DNA from: Pseudomonadota bacterium
Lineage (GTDB): Bacteria > Pseudomonadota > Gammaproteobacteria > Ga0077536
Assembly: GCA_016719885.1 (NCBI GenBank)
Contig: JADJYF010000001.1
Location: 485,820 to 549,819 of the forward strand
Direction of reading: 5' to 3'
Length of the DNA: 64,000 nt
Shown here in pieces: positions 26,183 to 33,945 of the stretch. The notes under the pieces were generated by a model. The model had not been told where the DNA came from, made no database searches, and saw only the letters and a program-made list of their open reading frames with translations. The position numbers were made by a program, and so were the translations under genes. Position 1 is the first letter of the stretch. Each line of letters opens with the position of its first letter.

Positions 26183-26715
26183 GCGAACGCCATTGCCTGG
26201 TGGTGGACGACGACGCCGACTTTCGCGCGGTGCTGGCCAAGGCGCTGACGCGGCGCGGCTACCGGGTCAGCGTCGCCGCCGATTGCGCCGCGGGCCTGGC
26301 CCTGGCCGCCGGCGACGCGCCGCAGGACGTGGTGCTGGATCTCCGACTCGGTGAAGACTCGGGTCTGGAGTTCATCACGCCGTTGCTTGCGCGCTGCCCG
26401 GGCGCGCGCATCGTGGTGTTGACCGGCTTCGCCAGCATCGCGACCGCCGTGCAGGCCATCAAGCTCGGCGCCGTGCATTACCTGACCAAGCCCGCCGATG
26501 CCGATGAGATAGTCGCGGCCTTCGCCCGCCAGGCCGGCGATGCGAGCGTCGAAGTGGCGAGCCGGCCGACGCCGCTCGAACACCTGGAATGGGAGCATAT
26601 CCAGACCACGCTCTTGGCGTGCGACGGCAATATCTCGGTGGCGGCCAAGCGCCTGGGGCTGCATCGGCGCACTTTGCAGAGGAAATTGCAGAAGCGGCCG
26701 TCGGGGATGGGGTGA
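26179..26715 (+). CDS. regA: Response regulator, RegA/PrrA/ActR type
   Basis: 178 residues. The receiver has acidic residues in VVDDDADF, phospho-acceptor Asp54 in VVLDLRLGEDSG, VLTGFASIATAVQAIKLGA and Lys in YLTKPAD. After a linker comes a Fis-type helix-turn-helix, NISVAAKRLGLHRRTLQRKL, nearly identical in pattern to the invariant RegA DNA-binding helix. It controls redox-dependent genes in related bacteria (respiration, CO2 and N2 fixation). No RegA-site search was possible here. A pair of REP hairpins follows the stop. Confidence 0.93.
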   Translation: MSERHCLVVDDDADFRAVLAKALTRRGYRVSVAADCAAGLALAAGDAPQDVVLDLRLGEDSGLEFITPLLARCPGARIVVLTGFASIATAVQAIKLGAVHYLTKPADADEIVAAFARQAGDASVEVASRPTPLEHLEWEHIQTTLLACDGNISVAAKRLGLHRRTLQRKLQKRPSGMG

Positions 26716-26730
26716 GGGAGCGGTTTTTGA

Positions 26731-26794
26731 TGTGCGAATGAATTCGCACCTACAAGGCGCCGCGCTGTCCTGTAGGTGCGAATTCATTCGCACA
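26731..26794. repeat. Paired REP-like inverted repeats, family B
   Basis: Arms 26731-26754 and 26771-26794 are perfect 24-base complements (TGTGCGAATGAATTCGCACC then TACA, and reverse) around a 16-base spacer. Each arm also contains the self-palindrome TGCGAATTCATTCGCA-like core. The pair lies between the convergent regA and amidase genes, a typical REP position where it may terminate or protect both transcripts. Confidence 0.88.
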
Positions 26795-26847
26795 CCGGTC
26801 CGCGGCAAGCAGGACGCGGCGGCGCTTGCCGTCGCGTCCTGCCATCA

Positions 26848-28287
26848 TCAAGCGTAATTGGCTGGCTTGCGCCCGCTCCACGGCAGGGCCTGTTCCAACT
26901 GGCCGGCCAGGCTGTAGAGCGTTTCCTCGTCGCCCATGCGGCCCACGAACTGCATGGCGAGCGGCAGGCCGGACTTGGCTTGCCACAGCGGCAGCATCAC
27001 CGCCGGCTGACCGGTGGTGTTGAACAGCGCCGTGAACGCCGAGTAGTTCTGGATGATGTGATTCCACCAGCCCATCATGTCCAGATCCTTGGCGTTCTGA
27101 TCGAGTTCGCCGAGCCTCGCCACGTCGCGCGCGAGGCCGGGCGTCAGCAGCACATCGTACTTGCGCATCACCGCGCCCACCGCGCGGCTGACGGCGTTCT
27201 GCTGGATCATGGCTTTCTCCATTTCCAGCGCCTTCAGTGACTGCGCGAACCTGTACACCTCGAGCGTCACCGCTTCGCAGGTCTTGGGCCCGATCTTGCG
27301 GCCGGTGGCGGCGGCGAACTCGTCCATGAAATAGCCCAGCGTCACCGCCCACAGGCGAACACTCGACTCGTTGAATGCATCCATGTCGTAGTCAATCTTG
27401 ACCGGCTCGACGATGTGGCCCAAGTCTTCCAGGAGCTTGCGCGTGTCGTTGAGGCGCGCCTTCTGCTCAGGCGCGGTGTTGCGCGAACCGGGCAGCTTGT
27501 CGACCACGCCGATGCGCAGCTGGCCGGGCGCCGACATGGCGGCGGCGAGGAAACTGCGCTTGGGCGGCTCGGCATGGTAGAAGTAGCCGTCATCGGGGCC
27601 GTGCAGCGCGTCGAGCAGGGCGGCGGAGTCACGCACGCTGCGCGTCTCGGCGAACTCAATCGCCATGCCCCACAGGAAGATGCCCATGTCCGGGCCGGTA
27701 GGCGTGCGGCCGCGGCTGGGCTTCATGCCGACCACGCCGTTGCAGGCGCCGGGAATGCGGATCGAACCGCCGCCGTCGTTGGCATGGGCGATGGGCACCA
27801 TGCCCGAGCCGACCGCCGCGCCGGCGCCGCCCGATGATCCACCCACCGAGTAATCGAGATTCCAGGGATTGCGCGTCGGGCCATAGACCAGCGCTTCGGA
27901 GTTGGCGTTGAAGGCCATCTCGGGCGTGGTGGTGGTGCCGATGGTGACCAGACCCGCGGCGTTGCAGCGGCGCATGAGTTCCGAATCACTGTCGAACTTG
28001 ATGCCGGCGGCGAGGCGCGAACCGGCCGAGGTCACCATGCCCTTGAAGTGCATGCCGAACTCCTTGACCAGGAACGGCACGCCACGGAACGGCCCGTAGG
28101 GCAGGCCGCGCTTGACCTGGCTGCGGCCATGTTGCGGCAACTGCTGAACGACGCAGTTGATCTTGGGATTCAAACGCCCGATGGCGTCGATGGCGCTGTC
28201 GATGAGATCGTTAGGCGAGACCTCGCCACGACGAACCAGTTCGGCCAGGCCCAGGCCGTCGTACTTGCTGTATTCGGAAAAAATCAT
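26848..28287 (-). CDS. Amidase signature family enzyme
   Basis: 479 residues. The Ser-cisSer-Lys triad is visible as Lys75 (VPFLVKEFGMHFKG), Ser151 (SVGGSSGGAGAA) and Ser175 (NDGGGSIRIPG); the 24-residue gap between the two serines equals that in FAAH. The enzyme hydrolyses an amide, perhaps of an aryl or fatty acid; relatives include 6-aminohexanoate-cyclic-dimer hydrolase, which the wording EFGMHFKGMVTSAGSRL resembles. ATG 28287 has GGAGGACG ahead of it. It stands alone, convergent to regA. Confidence 0.9.
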   Translation of the reverse strand: MIFSEYSKYDGLGLAELVRRGEVSPNDLIDSAIDAIGRLNPKINCVVQQLPQHGRSQVKRGLPYGPFRGVPFLVKEFGMHFKGMVTSAGSRLAAGIKFDSDSELMRRCNAAGLVTIGTTTTPEMAFNANSEALVYGPTRNPWNLDYSVGGSSGGAGAAVGSGMVPIAHANDGGGSIRIPGACNGVVGMKPSRGRTPTGPDMGIFLWGMAIEFAETRSVRDSAALLDALHGPDDGYFYHAEPPKRSFLAAAMSAPGQLRIGVVDKLPGSRNTAPEQKARLNDTRKLLEDLGHIVEPVKIDYDMDAFNESSVRLWAVTLGYFMDEFAAATGRKIGPKTCEAVTLEVYRFAQSLKALEMEKAMIQQNAVSRAVGAVMRKYDVLLTPGLARDVARLGELDQNAKDLDMMGWWNHIIQNYSAFTALFNTTGQPAVMLPLWQAKSGLPLAMQFVGRMGDEETLYSLAGQLEQALPWSGRKPANYA

Positions 28288-28426
28288 GAACGTCCTCCAC
28301 CGGGAAACAGTCTGTCGCCGCACGGCTGCGGCAGCCCTCGTCAGGAATCGAGTATAGGGGCGTGCACGGCGCGGCAATAGACCGGCGTCAAGCGCGGCGC
28401 TCGGCCATGCCGGCGACCATCCGCGC

Positions 28427-29824
28427 TCAGGCGTTCCGGTACACGGCGAGCAAGGTGCGCTCTTCGATGCCCCAGTTGTACTTGTCGCGATGCAGCGCAC
28501 GGATGCGCGCGCGCAACTCTGGATCGGGCCGCGCGGTGATGCTCTTGACGGTATCGAAGATCGCCTGCTCGCTGAAGTCGGCGGTGGTGGCGCCGATCCC
28601 TTCGCTCTGGATCAGCATGCGCATGTCGTACAGCGGCGTGGTGACGATGGGCAATCCGCACACGATGTACTCGAACAGCTTATTGGGCAGGCTGTAGTAG
28701 TAACTCAGACAGATGTTGGGAGCGAAGATGGTGCCGTAGTCGGCCGATGAACTCACCTCGGGAATGCGCTCCGGGGCGATGGCGGGATGAAAGTGGATAT
28801 TCGAATGCAGCGCCGCCTGGGCTTCGATGTCTTCCTGCATGTTGCCATAGCCCATGAACACCACGTGGTGGCGCCGGTAGCCTTCCTCGTGCAGCCGCAC
28901 GAAGCAGTTGAGCGTCTCCTCCAGGCCGCGCACCTTTTTTACCAGGCCACCCTGGTAGAGGAAGATGAGGTCGTCGTCGGCGAGGCTGAATTTCTCGCGG
29001 AAATATTCATTGCGCGGCTGGTCCGGCGTGAGTGTCGGGCAGTTGCGCACCACGTGCACCTGCTTGAGCCCGTAAAGCCGTTCGTACTCACGGGCAATAG
29101 AATCGCCGACCACGATCACCTGGTCGGCATGGGGAATGTTGTCGCGCTCCAGTTGCTCGAACTGCCGCTTCTTGTCGGGGCGCAGGGTCACGCCTGCCGA
29201 CTCGGTCTGGTACTCGTGGGAGTCGTAGATGATCTTGATGCGCGGGTCGCGCATCTTCATCTCGACCGCGAACGGCAGCGGCAAGAGGTCGTTGCAGTGG
29301 ATGAAGTCGAACTCGGGTACGGCCGGCAGCTTGGCGGGTGGGCGCGGCGGACCGGGGCGCGGCGGCTTGGGGGCGCCCTGCAGGCTGGCGCGCTTCTGCG
29401 CGGCGGCCGCTTCCTTGCGGGCTTGTACACGCGCGTTTTCCAGCCTGATGTATCGGGCCTTGGCGCGGTCATGGATGCGCGGTGCAACTTGTCTGAGTAT
29501 CAGCGCCGCGCCACGCAGCACCTGGTAAGTGGCCCGCCCGACATGGCGACGCAAGGCCGCCCGGGCGGCGCGAGCGGCGTGGGGCTTCGGTTTGAGCTTG
29601 CCCGGCTCGTGCTGTTTCACGACGGGGCTCGGCTTGCCGAACTTGCGCCGCACTTCGAATCCGTTGATGACCTCGTATTCGGGCAATGCAGCGTCGTAGG
29701 TGGCCCATAACTCGACGCGATAGCCGGCCGCCGCCAGCGACGTACATTCCTTCAGAACGCGAGAGTCGTTCGTGAACTTGTTGTAGAGCAGGACCAAAAT
29801 TTTCTGCTGGTGAACTTCGCGCAT
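28427..29824 (-). CDS. Glycosyltransferase, GT4-like (GT-B fold)
   Basis: 465 residues. The N-terminal half begins KILVLLYNKFTNDSRVLKEC, typical of GT4 enzymes that handle surface sugars, and later IIYDSHEYQTESAG, HADQVIVVGDSIAREY and the C-terminal donor domain LIFLYQGGLVKKVRGLEETL with KLFEYIVCGLPIVTTPL. Between about residues 75 and 165 there is an unusual Arg/Ala/Lys/Pro-rich insertion (for example KPPRPGPPRPPAKLP) that is not part of the usual fold. It diverges from the LpxD-like and PIG-L genes, so a role in the same surface glycan is likely. No signal peptide. Confidence 0.83.
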   Translation of the reverse strand: MREVHQQKILVLLYNKFTNDSRVLKECTSLAAAGYRVELWATYDAALPEYEVINGFEVRRKFGKPSPVVKQHEPGKLKPKPHAARAARAALRRHVGRATYQVLRGAALILRQVAPRIHDRAKARYIRLENARVQARKEAAAAQKRASLQGAPKPPRPGPPRPPAKLPAVPEFDFIHCNDLLPLPFAVEMKMRDPRIKIIYDSHEYQTESAGVTLRPDKKRQFEQLERDNIPHADQVIVVGDSIAREYERLYGLKQVHVVRNCPTLTPDQPRNEYFREKFSLADDDLIFLYQGGLVKKVRGLEETLNCFVRLHEEGYRRHHVVFMGYGNMQEDIEAQAALHSNIHFHPAIAPERIPEVSSSADYGTIFAPNICLSYYYSLPNKLFEYIVCGLPIVTTPLYDMRMLIQSEGIGATTADFSEQAIFDTVKSITARPDPELRARIRALHRDKYNWGIEERTLLAVYRNA

Positions 29825-29985
29825 TCTTGTATTCTTCTAAATCGACATCCGTGTGGCGCCGGGCCAGCCTGTCGAGGCGGCAGGAACCATGCCTCTTGAC
29901 GAGAGGCATGATCAGGCTGCGTTGATTGACGTGCATTCTCGCATGGCAAGCTGCCACGCGCACAGATTAATGGCGGAAGCCTCGC

Positions 29986-30906
29986 ATGCCCCACGTCGCC
30001 GACATCACTTCATTCCTGCGTGAGCACGGACTGCTCAGCGATCTCATCGGCGCGACAGGCGATGCCCAAGTCGACGGCGTGGCGCGCGACCACGAGGCCG
30101 TGAGTGGCGAAATGGCGTGGATATCGCCGAAGAACCTCGCGCGAGATCCCCTGCGCTGGCAACGCTTCGCAGGCTGCCTGTTGATCGTGCCGGACAGCGC
30201 GGTGATCGAGGCGGAGCCGGCTTTCAGCGTGGCCCTGTGCGCCGATCCCAAGCTCGCCTTCATCCGCGTGGTGGGCCATTTTTTCGAGCACCTGAGTCAC
30301 ATCGACCTGCCGCGTCTGGGACAGTCGCCGATTGCCGTCGACGCCGTCATCGGCCGTGACGTCATGCTCGGCCTCGGCTGCGTGATCGGTCCCAAGGTGC
30401 GACTCGGCGACGGGGTGTCGGTCGGCGCCAATACCGTCATCGCCAATTGCGAGGTCGCCGCCGGCGTGCGCATCGGCTGCAATTGCACCATCGGCTTGCC
30501 GGGCTTCGGCTACGAGAAGGATGCCAAAGGCGCCTATTGGCGTTTTCCCCATCTCGGCGGCGTGCGCATCGAGGCGAACGTCGAGATCGGTTCCAACACC
30601 TGTATCGACCGAGGTTCGTTGGGCGATACCGTGATCGGGCAGGGCAGCAAGATAGACAACCTCGTGCATGTCGCGCACAACGTCGTGCTTGGTCACAACA
30701 CGGTGGTGATCGCCAATACCATGCTCGGCGGCAGCGTGACGGTGGGTGACGGTGCGTGGGTGGCGCCCAGTGTTACCATCATGAACCAGGCCAGCATCGG
30801 CGCTGGCGCGACCTTGGGCCTCGGCGCCGTGGTATTGCGCGACGTCGCGCCGCGGCAGGTCATCGTCGGCAACCCGGGCAAGGTCCTGGACAAGAAACCC
30901 AAATAG
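29986..30906 (+). CDS. LpxD-like left-handed beta-helix N-acyltransferase
   Basis: 306 residues. An N-terminal uridine-binding-like domain (residues 1-105) is followed by hexapeptide repeats from SPIAVDAVIGRDVMLGLGCV onward. LVHVAHNVVLGHNTVVIAN holds the His at the place of the catalytic His of LpxD (IHIAHN). LpxD adds 3-hydroxyacyl groups to UDP-glucosamine derivatives in lipid A synthesis. This copy is shorter than LpxD (about 340) and has no lpxA, fabZ or lpxB nearby; it sits next to a sugar deacetylase, so it may acylate another amino sugar. GGCGGAAGCC precedes the ATG weakly. Confidence 0.78.
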   Translation: MPHVADITSFLREHGLLSDLIGATGDAQVDGVARDHEAVSGEMAWISPKNLARDPLRWQRFAGCLLIVPDSAVIEAEPAFSVALCADPKLAFIRVVGHFFEHLSHIDLPRLGQSPIAVDAVIGRDVMLGLGCVIGPKVRLGDGVSVGANTVIANCEVAAGVRIGCNCTIGLPGFGYEKDAKGAYWRFPHLGGVRIEANVEIGSNTCIDRGSLGDTVIGQGSKIDNLVHVAHNVVLGHNTVVIANTMLGGSVTVGDGAWVAPSVTIMNQASIGAGATLGLGAVVLRDVAPRQVIVGNPGKVLDKKPK

Positions 30907-30913
30907 GGACGAT

Positions 30914-31558
30914 ATGATTTCAGTATTGAACGGCGTGCAGCGCGCGCTGGTGCTGTGCGCGCATACCGACGACGAATTCGGCTGCGCGGGCACCATGTTG
31001 CGCTTGACCGAACTCGGCGTGACGGTGCGTTACCTGGCCTTGAGCCGCTGCGAGGAATCGGTGCCGGCCGGCCTCGCGCCGGACGTGCTCGAGCATGAAT
31101 GCCGGGCCTGCGTGCAGGCGATCGGCGTGGCGGCCAGCGCCATCGAGGTCGATGGCTTTCCGGTGCGCTACTTTCCCGACCATCGCCAAGCTATCCTCGA
31201 GCGCTTCTACCAGTTGAACAAGGATTACCAGCCGGACGTGGTGTTCCTGCCGAGTTCCTTCGACAACCACCAGGACCACGCCACCGTTTACGCCGAGGGC
31301 TTTCGCGCCTTCAAACGTTCGACCCTGCTCGGCTACGAGCTGCCGCAGAACGTGACTTCGTTCGAAAACTCGGCCTTCGTGTGCCTCACCCAGGCACACC
31401 TGAGCGGCAAGATAGATGCGCTCGCCCATTACCGCTCCCAGGGCTTTCGCAGCTATGCCGCACCGGAATACATCGAGGGCCTGGCGCGGGTGCGCGGCGT
31501 GCAGTGTGGCAGCCTGTTCGCCGAGGCCTTCGAAGCGATCCGGGTCATCATCCGCTGA
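30914..31558 (+). CDS. PIG-L family deacetylase
   Basis: 214 residues. The metal-binding motif AHTDDEFGCAGTM (a T variant of AHPDDE) and the later DNHQDHATVY are the PIG-L/LmbE signatures; zinc is held by the His and Asp of the first and the final His of the second. The family removes the acetyl group of N-acetylglucosamine in various conjugates. It starts 7 bases after the LpxD-like gene, which suggests that an amino sugar is first deacetylated and then given a longer acyl chain. GGGACGATATG gives the ribosome site. Confidence 0.9.
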   Translation: MISVLNGVQRALVLCAHTDDEFGCAGTMLRLTELGVTVRYLALSRCEESVPAGLAPDVLEHECRACVQAIGVAASAIEVDGFPVRYFPDHRQAILERFYQLNKDYQPDVVFLPSSFDNHQDHATVYAEGFRAFKRSTLLGYELPQNVTSFENSAFVCLTQAHLSGKIDALAHYRSQGFRSYAAPEYIEGLARVRGVQCGSLFAEAFEAIRVIIR

Positions 31559-31794
31559 GTCCGCCAGGCATCGCCGCGCCGGGCATGGCGCGCGACGATG
31601 TCAAATTTTGTTACCGCTGCCGAAAGCGTTAAGCAGTTCCGCAATCAGTTGTCGCCAGGCGCAAAAGGCACGGCAGTTCATATTTCATTTCTGGCACCTG
31701 ACCCCGGAGCATCCCAGCCGCTGGCATGCGGAAGTCCGCCTCGCGTCGTTTTCGCCCGCGTGCCCCATGAGAAACCGGACCAGGGAGATTCGAA
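31559..31794 (+). promoter_or_regulatory. Leader of the first CTERM gene
   Basis: 236 bases before the TTG start at 31795. ATGTCAAATTTTGTTACCG (from 31598) shares ATGTCAAA and the TGTC-N8 layout with the region before the second CTERM gene (46118). A TTTCTGGCACCTGACCCCGG string occurs near 31684-31705. It looks like a dispersed-repeat end, and it contains TGGCAC but no matching -12 box for sigma-54. Function is tentative. Confidence 0.3.
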
Positions 31795-32553
31795 TTGAAT
31801 AACAACATCAAGACACTGTGCCTGCTCGCCGCGGGAGCACTCGGCGTCGCCGGCCAGGCGCAGGCCGCACTGTACAGCGGCGAAGTCGCCAACCTGCGCA
31901 ATGCCGCGGGCGTGCTGGCCGGCGACAACGACGCCGACGCGAGCGGCAACGCCTGGGCGGCCACCGGCAGCAGCGCGACCAACAAGGGTGTGCGTCTGAG
32001 CTACACGGTCGACCAGGTCAGCGCCAACGACTGGGCGTATTCCTATACCTTCATCGCCGGTTCGACCGCGCAGAAGCAGGTGGCGCGCTTCGATCTCGAG
32101 GTCGGCAGCCTGTTCAATGCCGCTTCATTGATATCCGCGAGCTGCAGCGTGGTGGAATGCTTCTCGCCCGCCGCCGGACTCACCACGTCCGCCATTCACA
32201 GCGCGCAGGTGGGCTTGGTGTCGGCGCCCCAGACCCTGAGCCTCTCCGGCCTGGAATGGATCTTCCCGGCCAACACCTTTGCCTTCACCGTCACGCTGCA
32301 TTCGACGCTCGGACCGATCTGGGGCGACTTCATCGTCAAATCGAGTGAAACGACCGCCAATCCGCCGACCTTCCTCGCAGCCTGGAACCACGGTTTCGGC
32401 GCCGACGTCGCGACCGCCATCGTGACCGGCAACGACGCCGCCGGTTACGTGCTGGTGCCGGGCGCGCCGGCACCGGTGCCCCTCCCGGCCTCGCTGCCGC
32501 TGCTGCTCGGGGCCTGCGCGGCGCTCGGCTGGGCGCGCCGCAAGGCAGCCTGA
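31795..32553 (+). CDS. Exported protein with VPLPA-CTERM sorting signal
   Basis: 252 residues. The signal peptide is MNNNIKTLCLLAAGALGVAG, probably cut after QAQA. The mature part is a Ala/Ser/Thr-rich beta domain with a Cys pair near residue 120 (ISASCSVVECFSP). The C-terminus APVPLPASLPLLLGACAALG followed by WARRKAA is the VPLPA variant of PEP-CTERM: motif, hydrophobic helix and basic tail, recognised by an exosortase that cleaves and anchors the protein in extracellular matrix. The start is TTG, with GGGAG 9 bases upstream, so translation is probably modest. No exosortase is in the window. Confidence 0.85.
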   Translation: MNNNIKTLCLLAAGALGVAGQAQAALYSGEVANLRNAAGVLAGDNDADASGNAWAATGSSATNKGVRLSYTVDQVSANDWAYSYTFIAGSTAQKQVARFDLEVGSLFNAASLISASCSVVECFSPAAGLTTSAIHSAQVGLVSAPQTLSLSGLEWIFPANTFAFTVTLHSTLGPIWGDFIVKSSETTANPPTFLAAWNHGFGADVATAIVTGNDAAGYVLVPGAPAPVPLPASLPLLLGACAALGWARRKAA

Positions 32554-32579
32554 ACCCCGCTCGCCAGTGCGCGACCCAC

Positions 32580-32607
32580 ACGCCCCGCAGTGCGGGGCGT
32601 GTTCGTT
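32580..32607 (+). terminator. Rho-independent terminator-like hairpin
   Basis: A perfect 9-bp stem ACGCCCCGC / GCGGGGCGT with the 3-base loop AGT is followed by GTTCGTT. It comes 27 bases after the CTERM gene stop. The stem is strong but the T tract is interrupted. Confidence 0.65.
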
Positions 32608-32709
32608 ATGGGCCTCCGCGAACGGGGGGTAGGTCGCCGCCGCGGGCTTGGTTACACTCCGCGAGCGCCGTCTCGCGACGGCGGCCCATTCCAACACCTG
32701 CGAGCTGAC

Positions 32710-33894
32710 ATGACCCAAGCGAATGTTCTGACCGGCGTGCGCGTGCTCGACTTTTCGCGCTACATCGCCGGGCCCTACTGCGCGGCCTTGCTGGGTTTCC
32801 TCGGCGCCGACGTGATCCGCATCGAGAAGCCGGGCGGCGGCGAAGATCGTTTCGTCGGGCCGCTCAGCGACACCGCCAGCGCCATCTTCATGGAGACCGG
32901 CGTCAACAAGCGCAGCCTGACGCTGGATCTCAAGCACCCCGACGCCGCGCAGGTGGTGGCGCAGCTGGTGCGCGGCGCCGACGTGGTGATTGCCAACATG
33001 CCGCCCAGGGTGCTCAAGCGCATGGGCCTCGACTACGACACCCTGCGCGCCATCAAGCCCGACATCATCCTCACCACCCAGACCGCCTTCGGCCACCGTG
33101 GACCGTGGGCCGAGCGGGGTGGCTTCGACGGCCTCGGCCAGGTGATGTCCGGTTCGGCCTACATGTCCGGCACGCCCGGTCAGCCGTCGCGCAGCGCCAC
33201 GCCCTTCGTCGATTACAGCACCGCGGTGCTGGGCGCTTTCGGCACCTTGGCCGCGCTCTATCACCGCCGCAACTGCGGCGAAGGCCAGCATGTGCAGGCG
33301 TCCCTGCTCGGCAGCGGCGTGGCGGCCTTCAGTCCGCTGATCATCGAGCAGGCGATCCTCGGCCTCAACCGTCAACCGAGCGGCACACGCGGCCAGACCA
33401 GCGGTCCGACCGACATCTTCAAGACCCGCGACGGCCACGTCATCACCCAGGTGCTGGGCAACGGCCTGTTCGCCAACGTCGCGCGTGCGCTGGGAGCCGA
33501 GCACTGGCTGTCGAACCCGAACTACGCGACCGACGAGCTGCGCGGCGAACACCGCGACGAGCTGTGCGAAGTGGTGGCGGCGTGGTGCGCGACGCGCAGC
33601 AACGAGGAGATCATCGACGTCATGGCCAAGGCCGGGGTGCCCTGCGGGCCGGTGCTGGACATGGAGGGCGCCATGGCCCATCCGCAGATCCGCGCCATGG
33701 AGTTCCTCGGCGCGATGTCCTTCCCCGAGTTCGACAGGCCGGCGCCGGTGCCGCGTCTGCCGCTCGATTTCTCGACCATCAGTCCACCGCAAGTGCGCCC
33801 GCCGCTGGTCGGCGAGCATACCGACGCTGTGCTGGCTCAATTCGGTTTCGACGCGGCGTCGATCGCGCGGCTGCGCGCCGCCGGCGTGGTTTAG
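32710..33894 (+). CDS. CaiB/BaiF (class III) CoA-transferase
   Basis: 394 residues. Signatures are GVRVLDFSRYIAGPYCAALL, ADVIRIEKPGGGEDRF, NKRSLTLDLKHPD, and FVDYSTAVLGAFGTLAALYH, where the Asp is at the position of the catalytic Asp that forms the acyl-CoA anhydride. The family moves CoA between carboxylic acids. It heads a plus-strand block with thiolase-fold proteins, a dehydrogenase and a CoA ligase, so it probably activates a substrate acid for that pathway. The start is ATG 32710; the upstream frame has no similarity. GAGCTGAC gives only a weak ribosome site. Confidence 0.92.
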   Translation: MTQANVLTGVRVLDFSRYIAGPYCAALLGFLGADVIRIEKPGGGEDRFVGPLSDTASAIFMETGVNKRSLTLDLKHPDAAQVVAQLVRGADVVIANMPPRVLKRMGLDYDTLRAIKPDIILTTQTAFGHRGPWAERGGFDGLGQVMSGSAYMSGTPGQPSRSATPFVDYSTAVLGAFGTLAALYHRRNCGEGQHVQASLLGSGVAAFSPLIIEQAILGLNRQPSGTRGQTSGPTDIFKTRDGHVITQVLGNGLFANVARALGAEHWLSNPNYATDELRGEHRDELCEVVAAWCATRSNEEIIDVMAKAGVPCGPVLDMEGAMAHPQIRAMEFLGAMSFPEFDRPAPVPRLPLDFSTISPPQVRPPLVGEHTDAVLAQFGFDAASIARLRAAGVV

Positions 33895-33945
33895 TACACT
33901 CGCGTGTCCTTCAGGTACCTATTCAGCTAACGAGCAAAGCAACGC

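Noticed and set aside
31684..31705. Sigma-54 promoter at TGGCAC before the CTERM gene
   Set aside because: The -12 TTGC element is missing at the right distance; the string looks more like a dispersed-repeat end.
32125..33840. 571-residue minus-strand frame
   Set aside because: It spans the CTERM gene, its terminator and the CoA-transferase; no motif or ribosome site.
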